Shown here: one piece after another, positions 48,454-58,816 of the stretch
How the letters are laid out: every line of letters begins with the position of its first letter
Position numbering within the stretch: position 1 is the first letter of the stretch
Assembly: GCF_001854885.1 (NCBI RefSeq)
Contig: NZ_MDDV01000060.1
Coordinates: forward strand, 238,805-302,804
Reading direction: 5' to 3'
Source of the DNA: Ensifer sp. LCM 4579
Lineage (GTDB): Bacteria; Pseudomonadota; Alphaproteobacteria; Rhizobiales; Rhizobiaceae
DNA length: 64,000 nt
Notes under the pieces: generated by a model
The model's input: the letters and a program-made list of their open reading frames with translations, nothing else
Databases searched by the model: none
Told to the model about the DNA's origin: nothing
Program-made: the position numbers and the translations under genes

Positions 48454-49767
48454 ATGAAGATAACGATGATTGGCGCCGGCTATGTCGGCCTGGTTTCCGG
48501 CGTTTGCTTTGCGGATTTCGGCCATGACGTCGTCTGCCTCGACAAGGACGAGGGCAAGATCGCGGCCCTCGAGAAGGGGCAGATTCCAATCTTCGAACCG
48601 GGCCTCGACCAGCTCGTCGCCCACAATGTCGCCGCTGGACGCCTGACCTTCACCACCGATCTGACTTCCGCCGTCTCCGCAAGCGACGTCATCTTCATTG
48701 CCGTCGGGACACCGTCGCGCCGCGGCGACGGCCATGCCGATCTGTCCTACGTCTACGCCGCTGCGCGCGAGATCGCCGCCAATCTTTCCGGGTTCACCGT
48801 CGTCGTCACCAAGTCCACCGTGCCGGTCGGAACCGGTGACGAAGTCGAGCGCATCATCCGCGAGACCAATCCGGAGGCCGACTTCGCCGTCGTCTCCAAT
48901 CCGGAGTTCCTGCGCGAAGGCGCGGCGATCGAGGATTTCAAGCGACCGGACCGGATCGTCATCGGCCTCGACGGCAATGCCGATCGCGCGCGTGAGGTGA
49001 TGACCGAGGTCTATCGTCCGCTCTACCTGAACCAGGCGCCGCTGGTCTTCACGACGCGCCGCACGTCCGAACTGATCAAATATGCCGGCAATGCCTTCCT
49101 GGCGATGAAGATCACCTTCATCAACGAAATGGCGGACCTTTGCGAAAAAGTTGGCGCCAATGTCCAGGACGTCGCCCGCGGCATCGGCCTCGACGGGCGC
49201 ATCGGCTCCAAATTCCTGCATGCCGGCCCGGGCTATGGCGGCTCCTGCTTCCCCAAGGACACGCTGGCGCTCGTCAAAACGGCGCAGGACCACGACAGCC
49301 CCGTACGACTGGTCGAGACCACGGTTGCCGTCAATGACAACCGCAAGCGCGCAATGGGCCGCAAGGTGATCGTGGCAGCCGGTGGCGACGTGCGCGGCCG
49401 CAAGATCGCCGTGCTCGGCCTCACCTTCAAGCCGAACACCGATGATATGCGCGACAGCCCGGCGATCGCGATCGTTCAGACGCTCCGCGACGCGGGCGCC
49501 GAAGTCACCGGCTACGATCCGGAAGGCGTAGAGAACGCCCGCAAGGTCATCGACGGCATGAATTATGCGAAGGATCCCTACGAGGCTGCGGCGCGCGCCG
49601 ATGCGCTCGTGATCGTCACCGAATGGAACGAGTTCCGGGCTCTGGATTTCGGGCGGCTCAAGGCCGCCATGAAGACGCCGCTGCTCGTCGATCTGCGCAA
49701 CATCTATCGCAAGGACGAAGTCACCAAGCACGGCTTCAGCTATGCCAGCATCGGCAGACCGGATTGA
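48454..49767 (+). CDS. rkpK: UDP-glucose 6-dehydrogenase
   Basis: A 437-aa NAD-dependent enzyme oxidising UDP-glucose to UDP-glucuronate. The N-terminal GAGYVGLVSG binds NAD, and the catalytic cysteine lies in YGGSCFPKDT near residue 264; ELIKYAGNAFLAMKITFINE is the central helix. It follows lpsL by about 140 bases. In Sinorhizobium rkpK is required for K antigen and LPS core synthesis. Product feeds the adjacent epimerase. Confidence 0.95.
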   Translation: MKITMIGAGYVGLVSGVCFADFGHDVVCLDKDEGKIAALEKGQIPIFEPGLDQLVAHNVAAGRLTFTTDLTSAVSASDVIFIAVGTPSRRGDGHADLSYVYAAAREIAANLSGFTVVVTKSTVPVGTGDEVERIIRETNPEADFAVVSNPEFLREGAAIEDFKRPDRIVIGLDGNADRAREVMTEVYRPLYLNQAPLVFTTRRTSELIKYAGNAFLAMKITFINEMADLCEKVGANVQDVARGIGLDGRIGSKFLHAGPGYGGSCFPKDTLALVKTAQDHDSPVRLVETTVAVNDNRKRAMGRKVIVAAGGDVRGRKIAVLGLTFKPNTDDMRDSPAIAIVQTLRDAGAEVTGYDPEGVENARKVIDGMNYAKDPYEAAARADALVIVTEWNEFRALDFGRLKAAMKTPLLVDLRNIYRKDEVTKHGFSYASIGRPD

Positions 49768-49851
49768 TGGAGCGGAACGAAGTCGCTCCTTTACGGCCGC
49801 GGCTCGCATCGGCCCGGCACCGAGTTTCGTAACGATGCGCAGTTTCAAGAG

Positions 49852-49891
49852 CTACAGCGCCGCGCGTCTGATAGGACGCGCGGCGCTGTAG
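49852..49891. repeat. RIME1 first palindrome, perfect copy
   Basis: Seventeen-base arms (CTACAGCGCCGCGCGTC and its complement) around TGATAG. Only the first palindrome of the RIME1 element is present. It lies after rkpK without a T run. Confidence 0.8.
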
Positions 49892-49954
49892 CCTGGGCAC
49901 CTGGAAATCAAGGGGGTCGACCGGGCAGACAGGCGTCAAGCTTCGACGAATCCG

Positions 49955-50269
49955 TCAGGCCTTCGTTCCTACCGGCACTTTGGCGTCCCAGCTTTGCCCC
50001 GCAAAGATAACGCAGCTGCGACCGGAGACATCCGTCACGATCAGAGTCCACGTGCCGCTGTCGGCGGCATAGAGTTCCATCACCGCCCGCGGGTTGATCA
50101 GTCCGACCGCCGCCTGTTTTTCGGCGTATTGCCGCGCCAGGAACTCGATCACCTGGGACCGCTCGGCGCAATTCACAGCGCCCTGCGCTTCCGCCGGAAC
50201 CGGATAAACCGTTGCTGCCAGCGCCAGCAGAGCAGCGTGCGGTAGGCTGCGGGTCACATTGCGTACCAT
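49955..50269 (-). CDS. small exported protein, unknown
   Basis: A 104-aa protein with a signal peptide (HAALLALAATVYPVPAEAQ) and a small domain with two cysteines (VNCAERSQV, SGRSCVIFAG) that could form a disulfide. It contains LYAADSGTWTLIVTDVSG, seen in small periplasmic proteins of rhizobia, from memory. No function can be assigned. Confidence 0.7.
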   Translation of the reverse strand: MVRNVTRSLPHAALLALAATVYPVPAEAQGAVNCAERSQVIEFLARQYAEKQAAVGLINPRAVMELYAADSGTWTLIVTDVSGRSCVIFAGQSWDAKVPVGTKA

Positions 50270-50485
50270 GAGGCACCTCCTCTCGCCGGGGGCTCCGGCG
50301 GAAGAGGATTTTCACGGGCCTGTTCCGCAGTAGACCGGCACTCCCAAGGGTCGACACCTACATGCGGCGACGTGCGTCGCCACCGGAGGGATGACGGAGG
50401 GCCGGTTCAGGAACTGAAAAATCGGAATCCAGCCAACCGTGTCGTTGTACTAACGATCCGCGGCAAAAGCCGTTCCTTCCGGCGC

Positions 50486-52792
50486 TCACTTTTTGCGCAT
50501 CGCCTCCATAAGCGCTGCACCGAACCCACCCTGTGCCGGGGCCTGGCTATTCTGCGGCCGCCCGCCCGCATTGCGATTGCCGCCGTTCGGACTTGTTCCC
50601 CTCGCCTCTCGGCCGGTGTCGGCGCCGCCATCCTTGCGCATGCTAAGGCCGATACGCTTGCGGGCGACATCGACTTCCGTGACGCGCACACGCACCACGT
50701 CGCCGGCCTTGACGATCTCATGCGGATCCTTGACGAAACGATCGGCGAGCTGCGACACATGCACGAGGCCATCCTGGTGGACGCCGATGTCGACGAAGGC
50801 GCCAAAGGCTGCGACATTCGTCACGGTGCCTTCGAGCTGCATGCCGACTTTCAAGTCCCTGATGTCGTCGATACCCTCGGCGAAGGTTGCGGTCTTGAAG
50901 CTCGGACGGGGATCGCGGCCGGGTTTCTCCAGCTCGGCGAGAATGTCCTTGACGGTTGGCAGACCGAAGCGCTCGTCGACGAAGACCCGCGGGTCGAGCT
51001 TCTTCAAGGCAGCGCTATCGCCCATCAGCGAGCGCACGTCCCGACCGCAGGCGGCGACGATCTTCTTGGCGATGCCATAGGCTTCCGGGTGCACGGCGGA
51101 GGCATCGAGCGGCTCGCGTCCATTCGGAATCCTCAAGAAACCGGCGCATTGCTCGAAGGTGCGCGCACCTAGGCGCGCCACCTTCAGAAGTTCCTGCCGG
51201 TTGGCGAAGGGGCCCATCGCATTGCGATGTGCAACGATCGCTTCCGCCGACGACTTGCCAAGGCCCGAGACCCGCGCCAGAAGCGGGGCCGAAGCGGTGT
51301 TGAGATCGACGCCGACGGCATTCACGGCATCTTCGACCACCGCGTCCAGTGACCGGCTGAGCTTCGACTGGTCGACGTCGTGCTGGTACTGACCGACGCC
51401 GATCGATTTCGGCTCGATCTTGACGAGTTCGGCAAGCGGATCCTGCAGCCGCCGTGCGATCGACACGGCGCCGCGCAGTGAAACATCGAGCTCCGGGAAC
51501 TCGGCGGCCGCCGTTTCCGAAGCGGAATAAACCGAGGCGCCCGCTTCCGAGACTATGACTTTCGTCGGCTTCGGTGCCGGCATTTGCGCCAGCATGTCGG
51601 CGACGAGCTTCTCCGTTTCGCGGCTGCCGGTGCCATTGCCGATAGCGATCAGCTCGACCTTGTGCTTGCGCAGCAAGGATGCGAGTTCGGCTTGCGTGCC
51701 GCGAACATCGTTCTTCGGCGGAAAGGGATAGACGGTGGTCGTGTCCAGGAGTTTTCCCGTGCCATCGACGACGGCGACCTTCACGCCGGTGCGGATGCCG
51801 GGATCGAGACCCATGGTCGCACGCGAGCCGGCCGGGGCGGCAAGCAGCAGGTCCTTGAGATTGCGTGCGAAGACGCGAATCGCCTCCTCCTCGGCCCGCT
51901 CACGCAACTCGCGCATCAGGTCAAGCGAGAGCGACAGCGAAAGCTTGACGCGCCAGGTCCAGCCGATGACCTCCAGCAGCCATTTGTCCCCCGGCAGGGA
52001 CCCGCGCACATCATAGGCGGCCGAGATCATCCGTTCGACGGGTTTCTGCGGCGAAACCGCGTCCTGATCGACGATGAGATCGACGGATAGGACCTCCTCG
52101 TTCCAACCGCGCAGCATCGCCAGAGCCCGGTGTCCGGGCGCGGTGGCCCAGCGCTCCGTATGGTCGAAATAGTCGGAGAATTTTGCGCCGGCTTCCTGCT
52201 TGCCGTCGACCACCCTGGCGCGCAGAAAGGCCGCTTCCCGCATGTGGTTGCGCAGGCGCCCGAGAAGGTCGGCATTTTCGGTCATGCCCTCGGCGATGAT
52301 GTCGCGGGCGCCGTCGAGCGCCGCCTTCACGTCCGGAATATCCGCGCTCAGGAAGGCGGCCGCACGTTCGGCCGGCGCGACGGTGCGATCGGCAAGGATC
52401 GCTTCCGCGAGCGGGCCGAGACCGCGTTCCCGTGCGATCTCCGCCTTGGTCCGCCGCTTCGGCTTGTAGGGCAGGTAGATGTCCTCGAGCTCCGCCTTGG
52501 TGATAGCGGCGGCTATCTTGCCTTCCAGGTCGTCGGTGAGCTTGCCCTGCATGCGGATCGAGTCGAGTATCGATACCCGCCGCGCCTCGAGTTCGCGCAG
52601 ATAAGTGAGCCGCTCGGAGAGAATGCGCAGTTGCGTATCGTCGAGACCGCCGGTGACCTCCTTGCGGTAGCGGGCGATGAACGGCACGGTGGCCCCGCCG
52701 TCGAGCAATTCGACTGCGGCGCCGACCTGGGCCGGGGTCGCCTTGATCTCGCTTGCAATGATGGCGGCGATGGGCTTTGCGGTCGTGACCAT
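50486..52792 (-). CDS. tex: Tex family transcription accessory protein
   Basis: A 768-aa nucleic-acid-binding protein. In order: an N-terminal helical domain ([18 protein letters not shown]), the YqgF/RuvC-like fold ([14 protein letters not shown] motif, here [14 protein letters not shown]), helix-hairpin-helix motifs ([13 protein letters not shown]) and a C-terminal S1 domain ([18 protein letters not shown]). A Ser/Gly/Asn-rich tail follows. Tex acts in transcription and stress responses; exact role unclear. Confidence 0.95.
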   Translation of the reverse strand: MVTTAKPIAAIIASEIKATPAQVGAAVELLDGGATVPFIARYRKEVTGGLDDTQLRILSERLTYLRELEARRVSILDSIRMQGKLTDDLEGKIAAAITKAELEDIYLPYKPKRRTKAEIARERGLGPLAEAILADRTVAPAERAAAFLSADIPDVKAALDGARDIIAEGMTENADLLGRLRNHMREAAFLRARVVDGKQEAGAKFSDYFDHTERWATAPGHRALAMLRGWNEEVLSVDLIVDQDAVSPQKPVERMISAAYDVRGSLPGDKWLLEVIGWTWRVKLSLSLSLDLMRELRERAEEEAIRVFARNLKDLLLAAPAGSRATMGLDPGIRTGVKVAVVDGTGKLLDTTTVYPFPPKNDVRGTQAELASLLRKHKVELIAIGNGTGSRETEKLVADMLAQMPAPKPTKVIVSEAGASVYSASETAAAEFPELDVSLRGAVSIARRLQDPLAELVKIEPKSIGVGQYQHDVDQSKLSRSLDAVVEDAVNAVGVDLNTASAPLLARVSGLGKSSAEAIVAHRNAMGPFANRQELLKVARLGARTFEQCAGFLRIPNGREPLDASAVHPEAYGIAKKIVAACGRDVRSLMGDSAALKKLDPRVFVDERFGLPTVKDILAELEKPGRDPRPSFKTATFAEGIDDIRDLKVGMQLEGTVTNVAAFGAFVDIGVHQDGLVHVSQLADRFVKDPHEIVKAGDVVRVRVTEVDVARKRIGLSMRKDGGADTGREARGTSPNGGNRNAGGRPQNSQAPAQGGFGAALMEAMRKK

Positions 52793-53115
52793 TCTGCATT
52801 CCGTTTGTTGTTTCCGGCGGGACCATACCGGCGCGGCAGGGCAAGGCCAAGGGAAAGCCGCTTGTCACAGGTTGCAACTCCACAGGAGATGGGGCAGGCC
52901 GCCCCTCATCCGCCTGGCGGCACCTTCTCCCCGTCAGGACGGGGAGAAGGGACTCGCGGCAGCGCACGGCGCCAAACCTCAACGGGGGAGAGGGACGAGA
53001 CGGTGCCACATCCCCCTTCTCCCCGCCTGCGGGGAGAAGGTCGCGGTCCACCCTCCGCAGCTGCAGCGCAGCTGCTGCGGAGGACGGGCAGCGGGATGAA
53101 GGGCGTTGCACTGCG
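52793..53115. other. 323-base spacer with GC-rich hairpin repeats
   Basis: Between tex and cfa. It holds two hairpins of the family also found at 11897: CCTTCTCCCCGTC/GACGGGGAGAAGG (52923–52950) and CCTTCTCCCCGC/GCGGGGAGAAGG (53015–53040). A third inverted repeat, CCTCCGCAGC/GCTGCGGAGG, lies at 53052–53083. No gene is seen. Confidence 0.75.
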
Positions 53116-54372
53116 TTACACCGCGACAAGCTCCAGCCGCTGCCGAGTCTTTTCGAATTCCAGCAGTTCGCGCCCCTTCGCTTCGATGTAATCGCGCGAC
53201 ACCGGAACCGTCTCGAGCGACGGTGAAAGCTGGAGCTGGAAAACGAAATGCTTGTCGTAGAGGAACGCAGTCTCCGAGGCGGCGAGATAGAATTCCCACA
53301 TCCTGAAGAAGCGTTCGTCGTACAGCCTCAGCACCTCTTCCCGCCGCGCCACGAAACGCTCGCGCCAGGCTCTGAGCGTCCAGGCGTAATGCATCGGCAG
53401 GATCTCGATGTCCTTGACCAGCAGTCGAACGTTTTCGACCGGAGGCAGAACCTCCGAAAGCGCGGGGATATAGCCGCCGGGAAATATGTATTTCTCGATC
53501 CACGGATTGGTGGCCCAGGGCTTGTACATCTGGCCGATCGAGTGAAGCAGCATCACCCCGTCGGGTTTCAGGAGCTCCTTCATCTTGCGGAAGAAAATGC
53601 CGTAATTGCCGATGCCCACATGCTCGAACATGCCCACCGAGACGATGCGATCGAACTGCCGCCCCTGCATGGTGCGATAGTCCTGCAATTCGAACCGGAC
53701 GCGATCGGAAAGGCCGCGTTTGGCTGCGCGCTCGCGCGAGACCTTGAGCTGCTCCTCGCTGAGCGTGATACCCGTAACCTCGACTCCCGAGGATTCGGCG
53801 AGATACATGGCCATTCCGCCCCAGCCGGAGCCGACCTCCAGCACCTTCTGGCCGGGTTCGAGCAGAAGCTTGGCCGCGATGTGCCGCTTCTTGGCGCGCT
53901 GAGCCTCGTCGAGCGAGATTCCCGGCGGATGAAAATAGGCGCAGGAATATTGCCAGTCCTCATCCAGGAAGAGGTTGAAGAGCTTGCCATCGAGATCGTA
54001 GTGATGCGCGACATTGCGGCGATTGCGGTTGACCGGCAGCCGGCTCTTTAGCTGCTGGCGCAGAACGTGCCAAACCGCCGCCACGGTGTTCGCGGCGTTT
54101 GCGGCGTTCTCCAGGCCATTGCTCTTGGCGATGGAAAGGACGTCGAAGATATCGCCCTCCTCGAGGACGACGCGACCGTCCATGTACATTTCGCCGAACT
54201 TCAGTCCGGGATCGCGCACGATGGCCTTTTCCGCTTCGGCGTCGACGAGCCTTATGGTCGCCGGCTTCCCCGTGCCGTCGCCGAACACCACCTGTTCACC
54301 CGTCGCGAAGACGACCGTGAGTTTTCCTTTCTGCACCAGACTGCGAAGCAAATTCAGCAATGCCGCATTCAT
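53116..54372 (-). CDS. cfa: cyclopropane-fatty-acyl-phospholipid synthase
   Basis: A 418-aa SAM-dependent enzyme adding a methylene across double bonds of membrane lipids, often under acid or stationary stress. The SAM site is VLEVGSGWGGMAMYL (about 175–189), and the active-site region YFHPPGISLDEAQRAK is typical. ATG 54372 has AGGTAGGAT upstream. Its substrate phospholipids derive from pssA and psd in this window. Promoter lies in the 346 bases upstream. Confidence 0.93.
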   Translation of the reverse strand: MNAALLNLLRSLVQKGKLTVVFATGEQVVFGDGTGKPATIRLVDAEAEKAIVRDPGLKFGEMYMDGRVVLEEGDIFDVLSIAKSNGLENAANAANTVAAVWHVLRQQLKSRLPVNRNRRNVAHHYDLDGKLFNLFLDEDWQYSCAYFHPPGISLDEAQRAKKRHIAAKLLLEPGQKVLEVGSGWGGMAMYLAESSGVEVTGITLSEEQLKVSRERAAKRGLSDRVRFELQDYRTMQGRQFDRIVSVGMFEHVGIGNYGIFFRKMKELLKPDGVMLLHSIGQMYKPWATNPWIEKYIFPGGYIPALSEVLPPVENVRLLVKDIEILPMHYAWTLRAWRERFVARREEVLRLYDERFFRMWEFYLAASETAFLYDKHFVFQLQLSPSLETVPVSRDYIEAKGRELLEFEKTRQRLELVAV

Positions 54373-54718
54373 ATCCTACCTCAACGCCAGACCTCGACTG
54401 AAACCTTTCGGTTCTTCCGCACGGAGCGTAGGGTGGCTCGGCCGTCTTCCGGAGATATATGCTGCGCTCGCGAAATGGTCGCGTCCGGAAGTGGCCGGAA
54501 ACCGGCTCGGACAAGCCTCACGGCCTCCGGAAAGCTGAACCGGCATTGCGCGCAGGAGCAGCGACCGGGATGTCGTCAGGCAAGCCGCTTAGGGCTCCTA
54601 TCCATCAGAACTTCCATTAAATTAGCGAGGTTCAGCGGTTTATCAATGGGGCTTTTTCGTGGCCCCTCAAGGACTTGCCGCCTTGGAATATTCGAAAGAA
54701 CTGTCGCTGTACGTAGGG
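54373..54718. other. 346-base spacer between cfa and era
   Basis: Holds the cfa promoter region and the era 3' end. Small inverted repeats such as GGGGC…GCCCC are present near 54651–54665. No gene, RIME or RNA is recognised. Confidence 0.4.
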
Positions 54719-55648
54719 CTACTTCGGGAAGTCGAGCCCCATTTCGCGGAAGCGTTCCGGATCGTCCCCCCAGTTCTCGCGCACCTTCACGAATAGGAAC
54801 AGGTGGACCGGCTGCTCCAGGATCTCCGAAATCTCCTTGCGGGCGGCCGTCGAGATCGCCTTTATCGCCTCACCGCCCTTGCCGAGAGCGATCTTCTTCT
54901 GGCTGTCGCGCTCGACGTAGATCACCTGCTCGATGCGCACGGAGCCATCCTTGCGTTCTTCCCACTTCTCGGTCTCGACATGCGAGGCATAGGGGATCTC
55001 CTGATGCAGGCGCAGGAACAGCTTTTCGCGGGTGATCTCGGCTGCAAGCTGGCGCATCGGCAGGTCGGAAATCTGATCCTCGGGATAATACCAGGGGCCC
55101 TCCGGGAGCGCCGCCGCGAGGTAATCCATAAGATCTTGGCAGCCGGAGCCGTTCAGCGCGGAAATCATGAAGGTGCGCTCGAAGCTGACGGCATCGTTTG
55201 CCGCGGCCGAAAGCTGCAACAGTTCCTCCGGGCGGACCCGGTCGATCTTGTTGAGCACCAGCACCTTTGGCTGCGGGACCTCCTTCAGGCCCTCGAGGAT
55301 CGCCTCCGCATCGCCCTTGAGCCCGCGCTCGCTGTCGATCAGCAGCACGATCACGTCGGCATCCTTTGCGCCGCCCCATGCGGTGGTGACCATAGCGCGG
55401 TCAAGCCGCCGGCGTGGCTTGAATATCCCTGGGGTATCCAGGAAGACGATCTGGGTGTTGTCGTGAATGGCGATGCCGCGAATGATCGCCCGCGTTGTCT
55501 GCACCTTGTGGCTGACGATCGTCACCTTCGCCCCGACAAGGCGGTTGACCAATGTCGATTTACCGGCATTCGTCGCGCCGATCAGCGCCACGAAACCCGA
55601 GCGGGTCGGCTTGGCGCCGGCGCCCTTATCCTGTTCCTTGTCCGTCAT
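54719..55648 (-). CDS. era: GTPase Era
   Basis: A 309-aa GTPase essential for 16S rRNA maturation and 30S assembly. G1 GATNAGKST, G3 DTPG and G4 NKID are present, followed by the C-terminal KH domain with the GKGGEAIKAIS motif. ATG 55648 (MTDKEQDKG) lies eight bases after the rnc stop; a longer frame is not supported. Last gene of the lepB–rnc–era set. Confidence 0.96.
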   Translation of the reverse strand: MTDKEQDKGAGAKPTRSGFVALIGATNAGKSTLVNRLVGAKVTIVSHKVQTTRAIIRGIAIHDNTQIVFLDTPGIFKPRRRLDRAMVTTAWGGAKDADVIVLLIDSERGLKGDAEAILEGLKEVPQPKVLVLNKIDRVRPEELLQLSAAANDAVSFERTFMISALNGSGCQDLMDYLAAALPEGPWYYPEDQISDLPMRQLAAEITREKLFLRLHQEIPYASHVETEKWEERKDGSVRIEQVIYVERDSQKKIALGKGGEAIKAISTAARKEISEILEQPVHLFLFVKVRENWGDDPERFREMGLDFPK

Positions 55649-55656
55649 GATATCCG

Positions 55657-56376
55657 TCAATCTCCGGCAGACCGCTTCTGCCAAACACCCTCGCGCTCCA
55701 GCAACCTCATGGCGGCGATCTGCTCCGCAGCGCGCTTCGAGCGGTCGATGCCCGTCTCGGGCGCTAGCCCGGCCACCTCGACCGTCACCGTGAAGCGAGG
55801 GTCATGGTCGGGACCGGAACGATCTTCCGTCCTGTATTTGGGCGCGACGCCGAACCTGGCGTGCGCCCATTCCTGCAATTCGGTTTTCGCATCACGCCGG
55901 GCACCGTCGGCACTTTCGGCGCGATGGGTCCAGTGCTTGAGCACGAAGCGCCGCGCCGCCTCCAGCCCGCCATCGAGATAGATGGCGGCGATCAGCGACT
56001 CTACCACATCGGCCCTCACATTCATCATGTGCTTGCCGGTAATTCTCTTGACGTCCGACCCGGTGCGGATGAATTGGTGCAGCGATAGCTCGTCGGCAAC
56101 CCGCGCGCAGCTCTCTGCGCTGACGAGCTGGTTCAGGCGCACCGAAAGCTCGCCCTCGTTGGCATCACGAAAGGTCTGGAACAGGAGTTCCGCGACGCAG
56201 AGCCCGAGCACGCGATCGCCGAGGAATTCCAGGCGCTGGTAGTTGCTGCCCCGCGCCGTTCGGGCGCTGGAATGGGTCAGGGCGCGATCAAGCCGCTCCT
56301 TCTCCGAGAACTGATAACCGATCGCGGTCTCGAGCCTTGCCCGATCCTCCGCGCTCAGCGAGCGTGCCTTCATCAT
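55657..56376 (-). CDS. rnc: ribonuclease III
   Basis: A 239-aa double-strand-specific endonuclease processing rRNA and mRNA. The signature NYQRLEFLGDRVLGL is present with its acidic residues, and the second acidic site lies in DVVESLIAAIYLDGG. The C-terminal dsRNA-binding domain (AKTELQEWAHARFG) is complete. ATG 56376 overlaps the lepB stop by four bases; a second ATG follows immediately. Coupled with lepB. Confidence 0.96.
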   Translation of the reverse strand: MMKARSLSAEDRARLETAIGYQFSEKERLDRALTHSSARTARGSNYQRLEFLGDRVLGLCVAELLFQTFRDANEGELSVRLNQLVSAESCARVADELSLHQFIRTGSDVKRITGKHMMNVRADVVESLIAAIYLDGGLEAARRFVLKHWTHRAESADGARRDAKTELQEWAHARFGVAPKYRTEDRSGPDHDPRFTVTVEVAGLAPETGIDRSKRAAEQIAAMRLLEREGVWQKRSAGD

Positions 56377-57167
56377 TCGACGCCCTTGAACAGGCGGTCG
56401 TAGCGCAGGTTCGCCGGCCACTTCCAAATCTCACGGAACGAGGTGTCGTGGCCGAGCGAGAAGAAGATCAGGCTGGCGCGGCCGACCAGGTTCTCAGCCG
56501 GCACGAAGCCGACGTCGAAGCGGCTGTCGGCGGAATTGTCCCGGTTGTCGCCCATCATGAAGTAATGGCCCTCGGGGACGATGAATTCACGGGTATTATC
56601 GCCGCGCGAATCCGGGAACTGGTCGAGCGTGTCATAGGAAACGCCGTTGTCCATGGTCTCCCGGTAAACCGGGATGTCGCCGCCCGTGTCGTATTGGTCG
56701 TCCGCGCGGAACGACCCGTCCGGCACGCGATCAACGGGTTTGTCATTGACGTAGAGAACGCTGTTGCGCACCTGAATTCGGTCGCCCGGAAGGCCGACCA
56801 GCCGCTTGATGTAGTCGATGTCCGGGTTCGGCGGGAAACGGAAGACGACGATATCGCCGCGCTCTGGCTCGCTCGCGAAGATCCGCCCGCTGAAGAGGTT
56901 CGGCGAGAAGGGCAGCGAGTATTTCGAATAGCCGTAGGCGAACTTGTTGACGAAGATGTAGTCGCCGACGAGCAGCGTCGGCATCATGGAACCCGACGGA
57001 ATCGTAAAGGGCTGAAAGAAGACCGTCCGGATGACCAAAGCCAGGAGCAGCGCCTGGATGATGACCTTCACATTTTCCCAGAGACCGCTCTGCTTCGTTT
57101 CTGTGTTCTCTGACACTCTGCCTTCTTCCTTGTCATCGTGACCGGTGGGTGCCTTGCGATTCAGCAT
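56373..57167 (-). CDS. lepB: signal peptidase I
   Basis: A 264-aa membrane serine protease cleaving signal peptides. One N-terminal membrane helix, then the catalytic Ser in PFTIPSGSMMPTLLVGD and Lys in DIDYIKRLVGLPGDRI; the late MGDNRDNSADSR box is conserved. ATG 57167 is shown, but a GTG 17 codons later (SENTETKQSG) with GAAGGCAG upstream is a good alternative start. Confidence 0.94.
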   Translation of the reverse strand: MLNRKAPTGHDDKEEGRVSENTETKQSGLWENVKVIIQALLLALVIRTVFFQPFTIPSGSMMPTLLVGDYIFVNKFAYGYSKYSLPFSPNLFSGRIFASEPERGDIVVFRFPPNPDIDYIKRLVGLPGDRIQVRNSVLYVNDKPVDRVPDGSFRADDQYDTGGDIPVYRETMDNGVSYDTLDQFPDSRGDNTREFIVPEGHYFMMGDNRDNSADSRFDVGFVPAENLVGRASLIFFSLGHDTSFREIWKWPANLRYDRLFKGVE

Positions 57168-57251
57168 TCGACTGCCCCGAACTCACGTGCCTGCGCGACT
57201 CCGCGCAAGTCGATCCCATATTTTCCGGAAATACCGCACTTCAAGCGACCT

Positions 57252-57299
57252 TTGCAGCGCCGTGCGTCTTTTCGGAGGCACAAGGCTCTCCGTGGCGCA
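57252..57299. repeat. degenerate RIME1 first palindrome
   Basis: TTGCAGCGCCGTGCGTC … GGCACAAGGCTCTCCGTGGCGCA resembles the RIME1 first half but has several mismatches between arms. Lies between acpS and lepB. Confidence 0.5.
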
Positions 57300-57337
57300 G
57301 TGCGCTCGCGCGCAGGTCCGGTCTTCCCAGCAGTGCT

Positions 57338-57757
57338 CTAAACCGTTCCATCCGCCGGAGCAACCGCAAGAGCCTCGATAATCACGAAGGCCTGCGCCAG
57401 TGGAAAATCGTCGGTGATCGTCAGATGGATCGCCGCTCGGTGTCCGACGGGCAACATCCCTTGCAGGCGCTCGGCCGCGCCGCCGGTCAGTTGCATCGTC
57501 GGCTTTCCGCCCGGCATGTTGACGACGCCCATGTCTTTCCAGAACACGCCCTGCGCCAGGCCGGTACCCAGCGCCTTCGAGCACGCCTCTTTGGCCGCGA
57601 AGCGCTTGGCGTAGGATGCCGCGCGGTTCTTGCGGCTCTCCGACTTGGCGATTTCGATGTCGGTGAAACAGCGCCGGACGAAACGCTCGCCGAAACGCTC
57701 GAGAGAATTCTCTATGCGGCGGATATCGATGAGATCGCTGCCGATGCCGATGATCAT
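57338..57757 (-). CDS. acpS: holo-[acyl-carrier-protein] synthase
   Basis: A 139-aa enzyme transferring 4'-phosphopantetheine to acyl carrier proteins. It has the start [16 protein letters not shown] with the metal-binding aspartate and the [17 protein letters not shown] motif with glutamate and lysine. ATG 57757 overlaps the DUF2062 stop by four bases. Length is typical. Confidence 0.96.
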   Translation of the reverse strand: MIIGIGSDLIDIRRIENSLERFGERFVRRCFTDIEIAKSESRKNRAASYAKRFAAKEACSKALGTGLAQGVFWKDMGVVNMPGGKPTMQLTGGAAERLQGMLPVGHRAAIHLTITDDFPLAQAFVIIEALAVAPADGTV

Positions 57758-58311
57758 GATGAATGTCCGACCCTCTGCACAGGCTGGCGCCGGCGCTGCT
57801 TCTGAAAGTGCCACGCGGCCCGGAAGGCAAGCGGATAGAAGATCAAGGCGCCGGCCAGGGCGAGCGGGATCGAACCGACGAGCAGCGGCTTCAGAACCGG
57901 TCCCCAGAGTTCGGCCAGGTTCATATGCTCGATCATCCGGCCGATTTCCGCCGCGGTGACGGCCGCACCGCCCACCTGGCCAAGCAGCGCGCTGCCGATC
58001 TCATAGGACGCGGCCAGGATCACCGGAATGGTGATCGGATTGGCGACTAGCGTGCTGATGGCGGCTGCGAGCACATTGCCCGAGAAGACCGATGCAAGGA
58101 TGACCGCCATCACGATGTGCAAACCGAAGAACGGAGTGAAGGAGGCTGCTGCGCCCGCCGCCACGCCGACGGCAATCGAATGCGGCGACGATTTCAGGCG
58201 CAGTATACGCAGGGCGATATAGCGCAAACCGCGCCCTCGCCCCTTGCGCGGCGAGACCATGGCGCGGAGTCTTTCGGCTAGCGGCACCGGTTTTCTACGC
58301 CTGAATAACAT
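57754..58311 (-). CDS. DUF2062 membrane protein
   Basis: A 185-aa protein with a basic N-terminus and three or four hydrophobic segments ([38 protein letters not shown]). The pattern matches DUF2062, a family of unknown function commonly found beside acpS or rel in alphaproteobacteria. Its stop overlaps the acpS start, so the two are translated together. Confidence 0.87.
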   Translation of the reverse strand: MLFRRRKPVPLAERLRAMVSPRKGRGRGLRYIALRILRLKSSPHSIAVGVAAGAAASFTPFFGLHIVMAVILASVFSGNVLAAAISTLVANPITIPVILAASYEIGSALLGQVGGAAVTAAEIGRMIEHMNLAELWGPVLKPLLVGSIPLALAGALIFYPLAFRAAWHFQKQRRRQPVQRVGHSS

Positions 58312-58502
58312 CTATGCCGTCATGATCCCATGCAGAGACCGCCGCAAATCGGCGCAAGACGGCCCGCCCGCCTCGTACCGGCGAAAGATAAGTGCGAGCA
58401 GCACCGCACGCAAGAGAGACCTTGACAGGTCAGGCCTGCGTGGAAGCCATGCATATGGCGCATGACTCAATTGAGCGCTTCCGCGGTGGCAACGGCTGCA
58501 GG

Positions 58503-58655
58503 TCAATAATACTTCCGGAACAGGCCGCGATCGATCTGACGCTGGCGGTGTTCGAGGTCCATGCGATCGACCGAACCGTTCAGATAGGCGATCTCGCGTT
58601 CCTCGACGGAGGGAATGTGCAAAGCACGGGTGATTTTCTTCAACTGCTTGAACAT
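58503..58655 (-). CDS. DUF3563-type 50-aa protein
   Basis: A 50-residue protein starting MFKQLKKITRALHIPS with the core VEEREIAYLNGSVDRMDLEHR and ending DRGLFRKYY. This closely resembles the DUF3563 family of small proteobacterial proteins. GAGG lies six bases before ATG 58655. It sits between rel and the DUF2062 gene, on the same strand. Function unknown; the amphipathic, charged sequence suggests a protein–protein or membrane-surface role. Confidence 0.72.
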   Translation of the reverse strand: MFKQLKKITRALHIPSVEEREIAYLNGSVDRMDLEHRQRQIDRGLFRKYY

Positions 58656-58816
58656 GGCAAACCTCTTCGTTTACCTCCCGGGCAGGAAGATAGTTTAGCC
58701 ATGCCTGCTACACCAGCGCCGGGATGAGGCGGCAGCCATGCGCCGCGCGCATGGCACACCGGTTTCTCACTCATCCTTGCCCGGTATTCAGGCTATCATC
58801 GAGACTTGGTCTAGGA

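Noticed and set aside
54651..54669. GGGGC…GGCCCC hairpin after era
   Set aside because: Short stem with no T run on the minus strand; not convincing as terminator.
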